A stretch of 64,000 nt of DNA from Arcuatula senhousia (GCA_963971305.1 OZ020305.1:44155717-44219716); one strand, 5' to 3'. Positions 1-10,335 are shown, numbered from the stretch's first letter. The notes: a model not told the origin generated them from the letters alone. A program made the numbers and translations.

Positions 1-770
1 CCTTAACTTTGTTTTATTGAAAACTTGAACTGTTTTTAAAAAATATTTCATTTATTTATTTTTGCATTCTTTTAAATGTGTTTTCTTATCGTTTTAATAA
101 TGTTCTGCGGTGTACTCTGGTATTCTGTTGTGTTCTGTGGTAAAACGACGCAGACGCACCGATCTTTGCAAGTCGTGTACCGTACATTTGTACAAAAGTG
201 AAACATGTAATAACGTAAAATAAATTTAGTTTTAGCCGGAAATTGTCTTTGTTTCAAAGCGTGTGCTTGATACATCATGATTTTTCTCAAAAGAGTGTCA
301 ATCATAATTTACACATCATGATCATAATATGTTGGTCTCTCACATAGAGGATATTTAGTTATGGGTCTATCGTAGTTTTCTAGAAAGAGAACTAGTGTCA
401 AGTTTCTTGACATAAGTGAATTTTTATTGGAAGCTTTATTTAAATCTAGGACTCTCAAGGTAGTCCGTTCGTATCTAATTTGAACATTCGATCCATTCCG
501 GATGAGATTTCGTTCAACCTCACAAGAGTTCATGTTGTCTAGATACATTTGCTTCGTTTGGTTCATATGTTGTTGGACTGTAAGGTTCTAATTTCCATTT
601 AGTACATGTATAGCCTTACTTAAGTAATACCAAATAAGTAATATTCTAGTATAAACTCATTTTAGTAGAACCTTAGATTTTTTTTAGGAAGATAGTATAT
701 ATCAAAACACGATAGGCGTTCCTGTCCTCACTATATTATAGTACTTAGACTACTTTTTTTTATAATATCC
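1..770. other. Intergenic, nothing recognised
   Basis: AT-rich DNA. Short open frames on the minus strand show no domain, no compositional signal of coding and no family resemblance that I recognise. Confidence 0.5.
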
Positions 771-850
771 CTTCTATTCCTTTTCGGTAGACATCATGTG
801 CTCGTAGACATATATTGGGATTTACAATGTATATCTCTCATGAAGATGAA
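771..850 (+). pseudogene. Fragment of Penelope-like RT 3' region
   Basis: The stretch reading as GRHHVLVD followed by a degraded KYGI-like segment matches the segment GRHHALIDKYG found near the end of the better-preserved Penelope-like reverse transcriptases at 14190-14720 and 43591-44307. It is short, out of frame afterwards and clearly dead. The assignment rests only on similarity inside this window. Confidence 0.5.
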
Positions 851-937
851 CACAGATATTCTCATATAGGGCATAAAATGTGCACCCAGTTGGGACTCTC
901 CAAATTTGTAACCCCCATTATGCCAATGGTTGCAAGT

Positions 938-938
<1 letters not shown>

Positions 939-969
<31 letters not shown>
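939..969 (+). repeat. (TTAG)n microsatellite
   Basis: About seven and a half perfect tandem copies of TTAG. It sits at the edge of a repeat block (970-1215) that shares the phrase CCACTGGAAAAAG...GATGGGTAGG with 29690-29720. Confidence 0.9.
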
Positions 970-1215
970 TTGCTTTACTCCCAAGCAGCACGATTTCGGC
1001 TATATCCGGGAGATGAACATGAAAGTGGTGATACAATGAACATGAAATGATGATGAAGTGGAGGAAATGGGGACACAAGGCCAATCGGGTAGGAGAGTTT
1101 TGACTGCCACTGGAAAAAGGAGTGATGGGTAGGGACGGGAAATTTAGCCTCCTGCATGGGGATCCTACGGGTCCTACTCTTACCGAGACCTGCAGCAGGG
1201 TTCTTTAACGTGCGA
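970..1215. repeat. Interspersed repeat fragment shared with 29640-29730
   Basis: The segment around 1100-1140 (GCCACTGGAAAAAGGAG, then GATGGGTAGGG) recurs near 29690-29720 in the same orientation, so this is a dispersed repeat, not a unique gene. No coding signal is seen. Confidence 0.45.
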
Positions 1216-1458
1216 GAAACGTGACATTTTTCCCAACACGGTGCAAGGGTTACATTGGTTACATGAGTATCTTTATCTTGAAATCATGTACTAAATGGGG
1301 ATTACAAAACAAGAGCACTTCAATTTGGTGCACATTTAATTTAAGGACATATCTTGACATTCTAGGAGCTGCACATGATGTCTTTACGAGCAAACTACTA
1401 CATCGTAGATGTTTAGTATTGTCGTTCTTAACTGGATTAAACCCACACTAAATCGATC

Positions 1459-1545
1459 GTTGACAACTTGACGAGTGCGCTATAGTAAGTAGGAACAGTT
1501 TTAATTTATAGCTTTCAGCGCTTGAGTTCACTCTTGTTTCAGTTC
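1459..1545 (+). pseudogene. Fragment of Penelope-like element 3' tail
   Basis: GTGCGCTATAGTAAGTAGGAAC followed by GAGTTCACTCTTGTTTCAGTTCGAG matches, with mutations, the sequence just before and after the RT stop at 14786-14860 and 44254-44310. Together with the piece at 771-850 it marks the remains of one plus-strand copy broken by unrelated DNA. Confidence 0.55.
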
Positions 1546-2230
1546 GAGTTTACATTGCTGATTGTGTTATAGTTGTACATGTAATATGTGGTTTGCTTTT
1601 GTGGGTTTTGGCGGAATTTCACGGAGTGAAAAAAAAATCGGGTTATAACATGGTGAATGTCGGGCGGACGGGTGGCATGATGGGAAAAAAATGTAACAGT
1701 TTTCTCTGCAACTACTAATCACAGCCATTTGATATTTTGTATACAGCATCAGGGTGGGGCCCATAATGTGGGATTCGATTTCAAGTCTCTCGCTCACCTA
1801 CTTCCTGTTTAACGAAATCCTGCGATTTTTGACTTTGACAGATTTTATGTTCTTACGTCACATTCTACTGTCTCATTGATACTTATTTGCTATATATCAC
1901 ATATCACGCTGATGTATAAATTAAAAAAAATAAGAAGCACGTACTTCTTGAAGAGTGCATGGCCCGTCTTTTTGTATATTCTTAAACCAACTTCTTTTAA
2001 AATAGGTTCATGTCAACTGTGTTTATATAGAAGATATATTTTAAACTTATTTTTATTGCATGCCGATAAAAAATATTATTTTAATTTAATATAAAATAAC
2101 GGACTATTTAAAAGTAATTTAAAATTTAATTAAAACTTCGATACTGTATTTTTGACCTGTCAAACATTAATTATTAAACATGATTGTCAATACCAATATG
2201 TATGCGTATATTAAAGACGATGCATGAGAT
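1546..2230. other. Intergenic, nothing recognised
   Basis: AT-rich. This is the 3' flank of the minus-strand gene at 2231-3361. Short open frames are present on both strands, and none shows a domain. Confidence 0.45.
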
Positions 2231-3361
2231 TTATTCACATAAGCTTAAGAACTTTTTCCAATCCTCTTCCAGGGTATCAGCAAAACCCAAATATTTATCA
2301 CAGTATGTCTCTAATCCATCAGCCCTTTCTTTGATGAAGTACTGTGCAATGCGAACGCGTCTCCTCTTCATCCTTTCGGGATCGCCGAGGTCAAAGCGCT
2401 TGCTCCGTGATAGCAGCACCTCTTCTTGTCCCGGTGTTGTGACATCGTCTTTGATTAAATCCACTTGTATCACATCCCAGGCTGCTTCTCCGTCTATCTG
2501 ATAATCAAGAGTATCTTCCCCAATATCTGATCTAAAGACCTCCTCATCGGTCAAAGGGGTGTCAATAACTGGCTGATCGGCCGTCTTAATCACAGACCAC
2601 GGACAATGCCATTCGTTATCATCGGGTAAGTCTGTGTCAAAAGTTTGCCATTCGACTATCCATAACCGGATTGAGGACGGATCGATAGATTTTGAAAGAA
2701 CAAATGCGGATTTATTTGGATCACCCGATGGGGGTGGGAGATTGAATGGTATATCCCCGGATAATTCCGAAAAACAAGCAAAGAATCTACTCAAAACGTC
2801 TAAATATTCCGTTTGGTAAGGTGTTCGTTTTCCGTCTGAATTAAGCGATGACTCAATACCTTTTGCATCTTCGAAAATATCTTGAAAATACTGTTTGTTC
2901 GAAATAATGCTTAACTGTGCCACCTTACTCTGTCCGATCATTTGTGAAAACTTCTTGTACTTGTAACCTTTCGATATAACCAGGAATACGGGATTCTCGG
3001 TCCATTGCACGTTAAAATCCAAAGGTTGATCCCATTCATCATACGTTCTTGTTTTTTGGAATTCTTCAACATCTGGTCGGACACTTTCTTTAAATTTATC
3101 GGACGAATGAACAGCACCTTTCCAAGGAAAAATCTCACAAAAACCCAGAGACGAATTATGAATACTGATTTCTTTTATAGTATAACAATCTTTATACGAG
3201 CCAGTGGTGGTAGGTTCAGGCATAGACCTGACATGATGTTCGTACGCCGGTTTTGCATACCCCGCGGGCACTTCACCCTCATTGATATCGTATGCAGCCT
3301 TTTGATTTGCATGAGCTCTTTGGTCATAGACGTGCGCGTCTGCACTTTGGCCACATCCCAT
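2231..3361 (-). CDS. Uncharacterised 376-aa protein with acylation-type N-terminus
   Basis: Intact 376-codon frame. I do not recognise the family. The N-terminus MGCGQS has Gly2 and Cys3, the classic arrangement for N-myristoylation plus palmitoylation, so membrane anchoring on the cytoplasmic face is a reasonable inference; no signal peptide or membrane segment is visible. Residues 1-55 are polar and low in hydrophobics (a likely disordered leader). The rest looks globular, with aromatic-rich segments such as FNVQWTENPVFLV (116-128) and SIRLWIVEWQTF, and an acidic stretch around 255-290. The C-terminal part is basic then helical (RSKRFDLGDPERMKRRRVRIAQYF). The start is supported by a pyrimidine-rich splice acceptor 25 bases upstream on the minus strand. 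The stop codon TAA is contained in an AATAAA hexamer. The antisense frames over this gene are shadows. Confidence 0.75.
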   Translation of the reverse strand: MGCGQSADAHVYDQRAHANQKAAYDINEGEVPAGYAKPAYEHHVRSMPEPTTTGSYKDCYTIKEISIHNSSLGFCEIFPWKGAVHSSDKFKESVRPDVEEFQKTRTYDEWDQPLDFNVQWTENPVFLVISKGYKYKKFSQMIGQSKVAQLSIISNKQYFQDIFEDAKGIESSLNSDGKRTPYQTEYLDVLSRFFACFSELSGDIPFNLPPPSGDPNKSAFVLSKSIDPSSIRLWIVEWQTFDTDLPDDNEWHCPWSVIKTADQPVIDTPLTDEEVFRSDIGEDTLDYQIDGEAAWDVIQVDLIKDDVTTPGQEEVLLSRSKRFDLGDPERMKRRRVRIAQYFIKERADGLETYCDKYLGFADTLEEDWKKFLSLCE

Positions 3362-3386
3362 GATGTCACTCTAAACCAGCCTATAC

Positions 3387-3406
3387 CTAGAATGATAAAA
3401 AAAACT
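3387..3406 (-). promoter_or_regulatory. Predicted 3' splice site upstream of the 376-aa gene
   Basis: Read on the minus strand, GTTTTTTTTATCATTCTAG ends at 3387, about 25 bases before the ATG at 3361. A long pyrimidine run ending in CTAG is a good acceptor, implying a 5'-UTR intron and an upstream first exon not identified here. Confidence 0.45.
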
Positions 3407-3674
3407 TTCATCATAAGCCCAACTACCGATCCCTTTAATGACAATTTCTTCTTTCATATCTACATATGACGCACTTCCTTCACGTAAAGTTTCATAGAAA
3501 CCCCTCAAGCGCTTTAGGATATTATGCTTAAAAGATGTGGACAGACGGACAGACAGACAGGCAACCTATGTTTGCCAGGGGGTGGTATAATGAATGTATC
3601 TTGTCATTATTGTTGCATGGTACTAGTATAATCTACTCATGACAGAAGCGCATTAGTTCTTTTGTATCTGAAAG

Positions 3675-4166
3675 ATATACTCTCTCAAAAAAGATACGTA
3701 ACAGTGGAAAATTTCCCTATATGTTTAAAATACACCTTCCTTATTTTAAATTGACAATGCCAAGCCGTTTTTCCATTATTTTTTATCAAATAAGAACCAA
3801 GAAAAAGACAAACAAGTGAAGTTTATTTTTTATGATTTGGGCAAAATCGTAGCTGTTACGGTTTTTGATAGAACGCGAGTAGAACATAACCAATGTTTTT
3901 CCACGGAAAATGTTGGTTGATTTAAACGGGTTGTTGACGCATAAAATTAACAATTGATTTCTACTTGTGATATCTTAAAAACCGGTGATGTGACGATTTT
4001 CCTGAAATCATAAAAATAAATTTCAATCATTTCTCAATCTCTTGATTTTAATTTCATTAAAATCAGTTAAGAAATGGCTTTGCAATACAAAAATAAAATT
4101 AGGTGGGTTTATTTAAAATATATAGGGAAATTTGTACTGTTGCGTAACTTTTTTGAGTGAGTATAT
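3675..4166. mobile_element. MITE with about 60-bp inverted repeats (family M, copy 1)
   Basis: The left end ATATACTCTCTCAAAAAAG, then ACGTAACAGT...TTTCCCTATAT, is matched in inverted orientation by the right end ...ATATAGGGAAA...ACTGTTGCGTAACTTTTTTGAGTGAGTATAT. No coding capacity. A second copy lies at 52153-53048 and shares the inner phrase CACGGAAAATNTTG...TTAAACGGG. A clear target duplication is not visible. Confidence 0.75.
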
Positions 4167-4290
4167 TTTTCCCACAATTGTCTACAAGCACATGATGCCC
4201 GTTTTCCGTAAAAAAAGACTTGAATGATCAACAAAGACAACAATCGAGGGACACAATAACCCTGTTGTAGGAGGAAATCATGGTAAATAT
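4167..4290 (-). pseudogene. Fragment of Penelope-like RT 3' region
   Basis: On the minus strand the sequence reads ACAGGGTTATTGTGTCCCTCG...TTTTTACGGAAAACGGGCATCATGTGCTTGTAGACAA with small changes and gaps. This matches the RT segment at 14600-14680 (QGYVAPRLLSSLKKFYGRHHALIDK). It abuts the MITE on its left. Confidence 0.55.
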
Positions 4291-4460
4291 CCCAAATGCT
4301 GACTAGTTGAGATGCACCGAGAAGGGCATGATGGGATGGTGCGACTGTGTTTTTATTAATGTAGTTTTGATTTGTTATTTAAAGCATGTTAATTCTATGG
4401 TTAAAGAGATTCATCACATGATTTATATCATCGGACTCGGTTCTCAACAATTGAATTACC

Positions 4461-4704
4461 TTATATGAGGGGGCGGACAGGGGGGGCGGGGATACGGGGG
4501 TTGAGGGGGCGGGGAGCGGGTGTAGAAAGGGTGGGGAGCGGGGAGCGGGGGTAGGGAGGCGGGCAGGAGGGACGGGGGTACCGGGGTAGAGGTTGCGGGG
4601 AACGGGGGTGGAAGGGACGGGGAGCGGAGGTGGAGGGGCGGGTAGCGGGGGTGGAGGGGCGGGGAGTGGAGGAAGATGACCCCCTGTCCACCCCCCTTAT
4701 ATAA
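4461..4704. repeat. G-rich minisatellite flanked by inverted repeats
   Basis: The plus strand is almost all purine, with degenerate tandem units of GGGGAGCGGGGGTGGAGGGGC type and many runs of 3-7 G. The block is bounded by TTATATGAGGGGGCGGACAGGGGG on the left and the inverse, CCCCCTGTCCACCCCCCTTATATAA, on the right. The proline/arginine/serine-rich minus-strand frames over it are composition artefacts. The density of G runs gives strong G-quadruplex potential. Confidence 0.85.
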
Positions 4705-6132
4705 ACATTTAACATGCTTTAAAACGAAACATTTAAAACAGATATTTTGAAATTTCAATATTGTCCTTTGATATTACATAAAATTATTCTAGGTGGTTTT
4801 CTGTACAATCGTTCCATTTATTATTTTGGATAACGAAAGAACTATATAGGTACATTAAATTAACTTAATTCTATTGATATAAAATCTGATAACTAAACTC
4901 TGACCAAGACATAGATAAGATTGAATCGAATGGCACCCAACGTTGTCATTTAATTCATCATAGATCTGCATATATAGTTCAATATACAGATCTAAATATC
5001 GATCATAAATGTATTTACAAAATTAATGTGTTATTTACCTGTTTAATTAAATACTTGATTGATTCAACCATGAAATTACTAATAACTCGATTCTATACGC
5101 TTAATTCCCATGGAACTTTGTTTTAAGATTTAAAATTATGTTTTAGCTTCCAAATAAGAATATTACTAGATATAAGTATATAACTTACCCTTATCAGACC
5201 TTTAACACAGTGTTCAGAATGGCAGGTCCATATTGCATTCAAGGATATCGATTCAATAAATCCACTGGCCTCCATCATTTTATGTAACACGAAATGTCAT
5301 TATTTTTTTCTATTGACAATAGAATTTAAAAGTTTGTTGTGGCTAGTTGCTATCAACTGAAAAAATACGATATCGTCAATTTACTAGTACGACTTAAATA
5401 TTACAAATCTATTTTCGTTTTATAAAATGGAAATTTCACAATGACGTATAGTTTACATGCTTATAGGACCCGGCGCATAGCTAGCCCGTCGTTGTAACTA
5501 CATGTAGGAAGCATCGACAAACTCCATAAAATGTATTACGCTTAAATGACTCTAGCTGTAGATTATTGCATTTTTCACGCTCTTTTTCTGCATGTATGTA
5601 CTGTTTTCAAAACCATCGTGCTATTCTCTGAGAAGTATGCAACTACTGGTGGCACATCAAGTGTGCTAAGATAACCCCAACAGACTATATTAGCCTTGGA
5701 ATTTCTATGTGGTGACTGTGATAAATTTCATTTCCAGACTCTTCTTTGATAAATCTTTACAATCAGACACAACCGTCTCAGATGCCAAAAGCTGTGATGA
5801 CTTTGACCTTTTTGAACAACTTACAATTACAAAACAATCTTCTAATCCTTCTTAATACCGTTACGGAGGGAGATTATGACGTCGTCGTTGGATACATATT
5901 GTGCATACATGAAAATAGCCAAAGGGGGGAGTTCCCCGCCATCAGGAAAATTTTTTAATCCTCAGGACTGTGACAATTGCTCCCATAAGTACCTCACATG
6001 CCATATTTTAAAAAATTTCTAAGTTTAGATAACAATTGGACTTGCCCATATTTTTTTTTCATTTAAAAGTCAAAATTTGGTTGTCAAATGATGAAAAAAA
6101 ACCCATTTTTTTACCTTTTATGGACAGTCTTG
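4705..6132. other. Intergenic, nothing recognised
   Basis: AT-rich DNA with no repeat shared elsewhere in the window that I could see and no credible coding frame. The 70-codon frame at 5746-5958 has no domain. Confidence 0.45.
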
Positions 6133-6146
6133 GTTACCATGGCAAC
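6133..6146 (+). promoter_or_regulatory. RFX X-box-like motif
   Basis: GTTACCATGGCAAC fits the RFX-family X-box consensus GTNRCC-N(0-3)-RGYAAC exactly and is close to palindromic. No gene start is visible nearby, so function is doubtful. Confidence 0.3.
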
Positions 6147-6317
6147 CATGAAAATGGCGCCTGAGACCTGTATCAATAGACCCTGGGCCAGCCTAATCAA
6201 GTTTCAAAAATAAATTTAAACAGCGTTTTCATTTTTTTGCCTTTTTTCATTGGGCATTTTTGTCATTTTTTTACTGTTGTTCATGGTGGAAAGGGGTAAA
6301 GAGGTATTACAAAAGGG

Positions 6318-6930
6318 TACTGTAGATATTTTATTTTTGTCTGAAACTAAACTTTACAAATCTTGTTGATTGCCAATTTAAGAATGATAATTATATTTTT
6401 TGGAGACAAGACCGTACTAGTTAAGGTGGTGGTATTGCAGTCTACTTAAGGACAGATATAGGAGACAGGAAAAGTAATTTTGCATTTGAATAAAAAGAAA
6501 TAATTAGTTCTGAGGCGCATATAAGCCTCCACCAATGCCAGAAACAAATTTTAGTAATGATTTAATTAAAACTTTAAATAAAACCACATGTATATAAACA
6601 TGATAACTTTCTTGTTCTTGGAAACTTAAATCTTGATTTTTTACATGAAGAATTTATAACCAATTAAGCTGTGATATTTTTGATATAACAAACTTGGTTA
6701 AAGAACCCACTTGCTTTTGTAAAGATGCAAACCCACGTCTGGTAGATGTTGTAAAATTTGTAACTTTCTCTGTGGAGGTATCAGTGATGTGCACCACCTT
6801 GATTCTGTACAACTTAAATGTCACATGTCTCCAAAACAAAAGGTGAAGAGATTTTATAGAAAATATAGAAATTCGGAATACTCAGATGTAAAATGCATAT
6901 AATACATATAATGACAACTTTACAGATGGG
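6318..6930 (+). pseudogene. Non-LTR retrotransposon endonuclease (APE) remnant
   Basis: Translated across several frameshifts and stops, the sequence shows APE-endonuclease landmarks in order: FLSETKL, WRQDRT followed by GGGIAVYLRTDIGDRK, VLGNLNLDFL (the GDxNxDxL motif with a decayed D), DIFDITNLVKEPTCFCKDANPRLVDVV, and GISDVHHLDSVQLKCHM (the SDH/SDHHL motif region). These are typical of LINE ORF2 endonucleases; substrate would be genomic target DNA. Many lesions mean it is dead. Its probable RT half lies at 8030-8570, separated by the ribozyme-bearing repeats. Confidence 0.8.
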
Positions 6931-7019
6931 GTTTAACAAACATGTCCCTCTTTAAGAGAAGATCACGAGTAAAAAATCATGTACCTTATATGAACTCTAT
7001 TTTTTTTATTTATAACAAA

Positions 7020-7210
7020 TATATAAATTTATGTACATTCTAAAACCTAAGGTTTTACTCCTTCCAACATAGTTTTGCCCTTAGCTATATTTATTTGGAT
7101 TTGGTTTGGTTGCATGCATTTTAAACATCTTTTGAAATAGTGGATTTCCTATGTTTGGGTTCTAGTGCTGCTGATGAGGAACACTTTTCCGAAATGGCCA
7201 TACAGCTCAT
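7020..7210 (+). repeat. Direct repeat copy 1, ends in hammerhead ribozyme
   Basis: About 190 bp that recurs at 7827-8010 (shared phrases: CTAAGGTTTTACTCCTTC, GTTTGGTTG, CATCTTTTGAAAT, TATGTTTGGGTTCTAGTGCTGCT) and partly on the minus strand at 51655-51760. The two direct copies flank 616 bp (7211-7826). The hammerhead fold lies at the end of the repeat. Confidence 0.75.
7165..7208 (+). ncRNA. Hammerhead ribozyme, family B, intact core
   Basis: Core CTGATGA at 7171-7177 and GAAA at 7191-7194. Stem II is GGAA (7178-7181) with TTCC (7187-7190) and a 5-nt loop. Stem III is a minimal ATGGCCAT hairpin (7194-7201). The cleavage triplet is AUA, with predicted cut after 7202. Stem I is GCTG (7167-7170) with CAGC (7203-7206), plus one further G-C pair across a U-U mismatch. 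All essential core bases are present. The minimal stem III parallels that of the GUC family at 15912-15984. Activity is inferred, not shown. Confidence 0.65.
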
Positions 7211-7438
7211 AAAAATATTTAAAGTTTGAGTTAAGATATGTGTTATATTCCTATGTGCATAAACTCCATATCCTTTCATAAATTATTTATTACAGGAGTT
7301 TGTCTTTAGTGCCATGTAAAGTTGGTAGAAAAATTCCCTGTGTTTTAGATGTATGCTCTTTTTTTATATGGTGTACTTGTGCATGATATTACCTCCCTTG
7401 TGTACACGTTATTTAATATGATTAAGGCCCTGCCTTTT

Positions 7439-7817
7439 TAGCGAGCATCGAAAATTTATATATTGTTCAATAGGACGATTTTCAGTTGCCCAAAGCTAGC
7501 TCGGTAATTTCCGGAAAATCGTTTTCCGGCGGAAAAGACCGAGTGGTGTTCAAATAGGCATCTTTGTGTAAAAATAAACAAGTGGATGAATTAGGGTTTT
7601 ATCACTTGTTTTGCATTTCTATTTTTTTTTATTTTTGCATTACAGATTATGATGTATTTTTTTATAAGCCCAGAGGGTTGATTGTTTTACTTGCTCCGTG
7701 TCTATTAGATTTTTTGCTCCGTAAAAGTAAACCTGTTCCGGTTTTCTCGTCAGTATATTTCTGGCACATCTCAAAACATGCACAATGCCGTTGGGCTTGC
7801 ATCTGCGATGCTCGCTA
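7439..7817. mobile_element. Short foldback with TAGCGAGCATCG ends
   Basis: TAGCGAGCATCG at the left is the exact inverse of CGATGCTCGCTA at the right. A third occurrence of TAGCGAGCATCG is at 46653. The interior contains TTTCCGG/CCGGAAA symmetry but no coding frame. It lies between the two direct repeats at 7020 and 7827. Confidence 0.5.
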
Positions 7818-7826
7818 TAACATTTA

Positions 7827-8010
7827 TCTAAATTTATGTAAATTCTAAAATCTTAGGTTTTACTCCTTCTATCGTAGTGTTGCCCTTAGCTCTATGTATT
7901 TGGTTTTCGTTTGGTTGTATGCATTCTAAACATCTTTTGAAATTGTGGATTTCATTTCCTATGTTTGGGTTCTAGTGCTGCTAATGAAGAATACTTTTCC
8001 GAAATGGTCA
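7827..8010 (+). repeat. Direct repeat copy 2 with broken hammerhead core
   Basis: Second copy of the 7020-7210 repeat. At the ribozyme position (7965-8008) the core reads CTAATGA instead of CTGATGA, losing the invariant G5. Stem II is also weakened and stem I is lost on the 3' side, so it should be inactive. Confidence 0.7.
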
Positions 8011-8029
8011 TACATCCTGATCGTTCCGG

Positions 8030-8570
8030 ACACCTGAATGTGATATGTTATTACACCAAAACTTGTACTTTTCCAGATAAACTGAAAATACCTCATGTAG
8101 TGCCTATTCACAAAAAGAATAGCACACTAGTTAAAGGTACATGTAACTACAGACCAGTTAGTGTTTTCCCTTTATTTTTCCAATTTTGTTTTTGAAATGT
8201 TAAATGATCAACAGTTAGTACATGTAAATGTTTTTAATTTGCACTTTGATATATACTTACCTGCGATATTTACGAAACGGCACCATTTTGTTATTAGCTT
8301 TGCACTTAACCGCTACCCAATTTAATAATGCTTCAATGAAGCTCGAGTCATTAACTAATTCATGGCAAGGGAACGGCTATAAAAAAATCCACGTAAAGTC
8401 TTTACCGGTTCCCAAAATTCATCATTGGGCTCCATTTCAACAAATTTCGATATTTTTTATATGCTCTTCGTATTCATATGCGAAGCGAACCTCACTGATG
8501 TACATAGTCTGCCAAAATTGTTGTCCTTTTTATTAAATGATTGTTACAAGTTCATCACAGATACATGACT
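8030..8570 (+). pseudogene. Non-LTR retrotransposon reverse transcriptase remnant
   Basis: The sequence reads FPDKLKIPHVVPIHKKN...NYRPVSVFP, the usual opening of a LINE RT domain (pKxxxxxPipKk...yRPIS). After frameshifts, GSQNSSLGS corresponds to the GxPQGSxLGP motif. The catalytic YADD is not recognisable. Most likely the same element as the endonuclease remnant at 6318-6930. Confidence 0.75.
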
Positions 8571-9890
8571 GACAATCAAGGCGCGGATTTTAGAGAATTT
8601 TGAAAAGACGACGAACGAACGATATGACAATTAGATGGATAAGGTGTTTCAATCTCAGATGAGCATAATTACTCGTTTGTCAGAATTTTTGTATAAAAGA
8701 CCCTAATCATTAGCAAAATAAAACTTAACCAGGTGCGGATCCATAAAATTTTAAAAGGAGAGGTTCCACATGCATACTGGCCACTGTTGACGAAAATGGG
8801 GGGAAGGCGATTCCAGACCAGCTACGTGAAAGATTACAAAATTTTTAGAGGATAGCTGGATTCCAACCCTCGGAATCCTTTGATTTATATACTGGTGCAT
8901 GAAGAGTAAATTAAAATAAGTAAAAAATAGGGCATCTAATGGCACATTAAATACCGCGCCACGATATTCATCAATAGTAAAATATATTTATATACTAGAT
9001 CTATATAGGGACAAAAAAGAAATGAGTTATCTTTCTTAGACCACAAAATTTCTTCATTTTCAAATTTGGAAAAATTACAAAGTCGTAAATCTTCAAAAAT
9101 ATTTTTCAGATCATCCTGAAAATTGAACTTGACCTATATTTCATGGTACTCAACCACAGGCACTTGGAGTATGGATTTCATTTTCTAACACCCCTAACAA
9201 AATAAAATTTCGATAAAAATGATTTAATTAGTCTTTTCTTGTCATTTCTAAACATATTATGTCAAAATATTGCAGTTATATAAGGTCCAAAATTTTACCC
9301 ACTGGTATACATAAAGCTTTATATGCTCCAAGTGCTCGTGTTCGTCTGGCGGGGTATAATAAAACAAGTAAAAAATATCACTTAAGATTTTTCTGAACCT
9401 AGATAACTATATGCTAAATCAAATTTGGTTAAATCAATAACGCAATATAATTATTCACTTTCTAAAAAGTGATTTAAAAACCATTCATTGGAACTTTATT
9501 TTAAGTGAAATTGATCCATTTTAAATCATATCTATTTTTTAAAATTCTGAATTATAAAGAAAGATTTAATTAATAGTAACAAAAGGCTTCAAGCTACCGA
9601 TTAAAGAGACTCCAGAAATATTTATCAAATTACGGCATCTAAATACTCGAAAGAGCTTGAGCGAGACTTCATACGGCTTATCAGCATGATCAACACCTCT
9701 TATTAATTTGACCAACTTACAACAAGGTCACGGTGACTTTGGCTGTTTTCGTTCAGATATTTTGAAATTATACAGTATATATTGTACGTCTTCCTCTTAA
9801 CCTACCAATTAAGGTCAGCCCAATTGGTAGTACGTACACACTCTGTAAACAACAAAAGGATGCGTGCGGTATATCGGCGAACTTCCGTAG
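8571..9890. other. Intergenic, nothing recognised
   Basis: AT-rich, with no credible gene or recognisable repeat. Confidence 0.4.
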
Positions 9891-9894
9891 TATA

Positions 9895-10335
9895 TAGAGA
9901 CTGTTTACAAGAGGAAAGTAACTATGAACAATCGTCAGATAAAAAAAGGTTGGTGGCTGAGTATTTGTAGTGTGGTCTTCTTTTCCTTGAAGATTCATAG
10001 GTAGGTCAAGCCAAAAAGGAAGAGCACTTTCTATTGACGAACTATACTGATAGTACATATATTTAGAAACATTACTCTGTTTACAAGAGGATAGGAAATA
10101 TGACATGTATGAACACACGCCAGGTTAAAATGATTGGTGGCTGGGTAATCTTAGTGTGGTCTTCTATTACTAAAAGGTGGGTGGGTCCATTCAAAAAGGA
10201 AGAGTATATAGTCTATTGAAGAACTTTTAATAGTACAAGACACTCTGTTTATAAGAGCCTGAAGAGGAATGGAAATATGAATACACGTCAGGGTAAAAGA
10301 GTTGGTGGTCGAGTAATCTTAGTGTGGTCTCATGG
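9895..10335 (+). repeat. Tandem repeat, three units of about 170-178 bp
   Basis: CTCTGTTTACAAGAG...GTTGGTGGCTGAGTA...TTAGTGTGGTCTTCT recurs at about 9900, 10076 and 10244. Units are diverged, so the array is old. Overlapping short frames are not coding. Confidence 0.8.

Noticed and set aside
2184..2501. Plus-strand 105-codon frame
   Set aside because: Antisense shadow of the 376-aa gene.
4456..4758. Proline/arginine/serine-rich minus-strand frames
   Set aside because: They arise from the purine-only minisatellite; the repeats alone explain their composition.
7020..8010. LTR retrotransposon with 190-bp LTRs
   Set aside because: The 616-bp interior has no gag, pol, primer-binding or polypurine signal, and the repeats end in hammerhead motifs instead of TG...CA.
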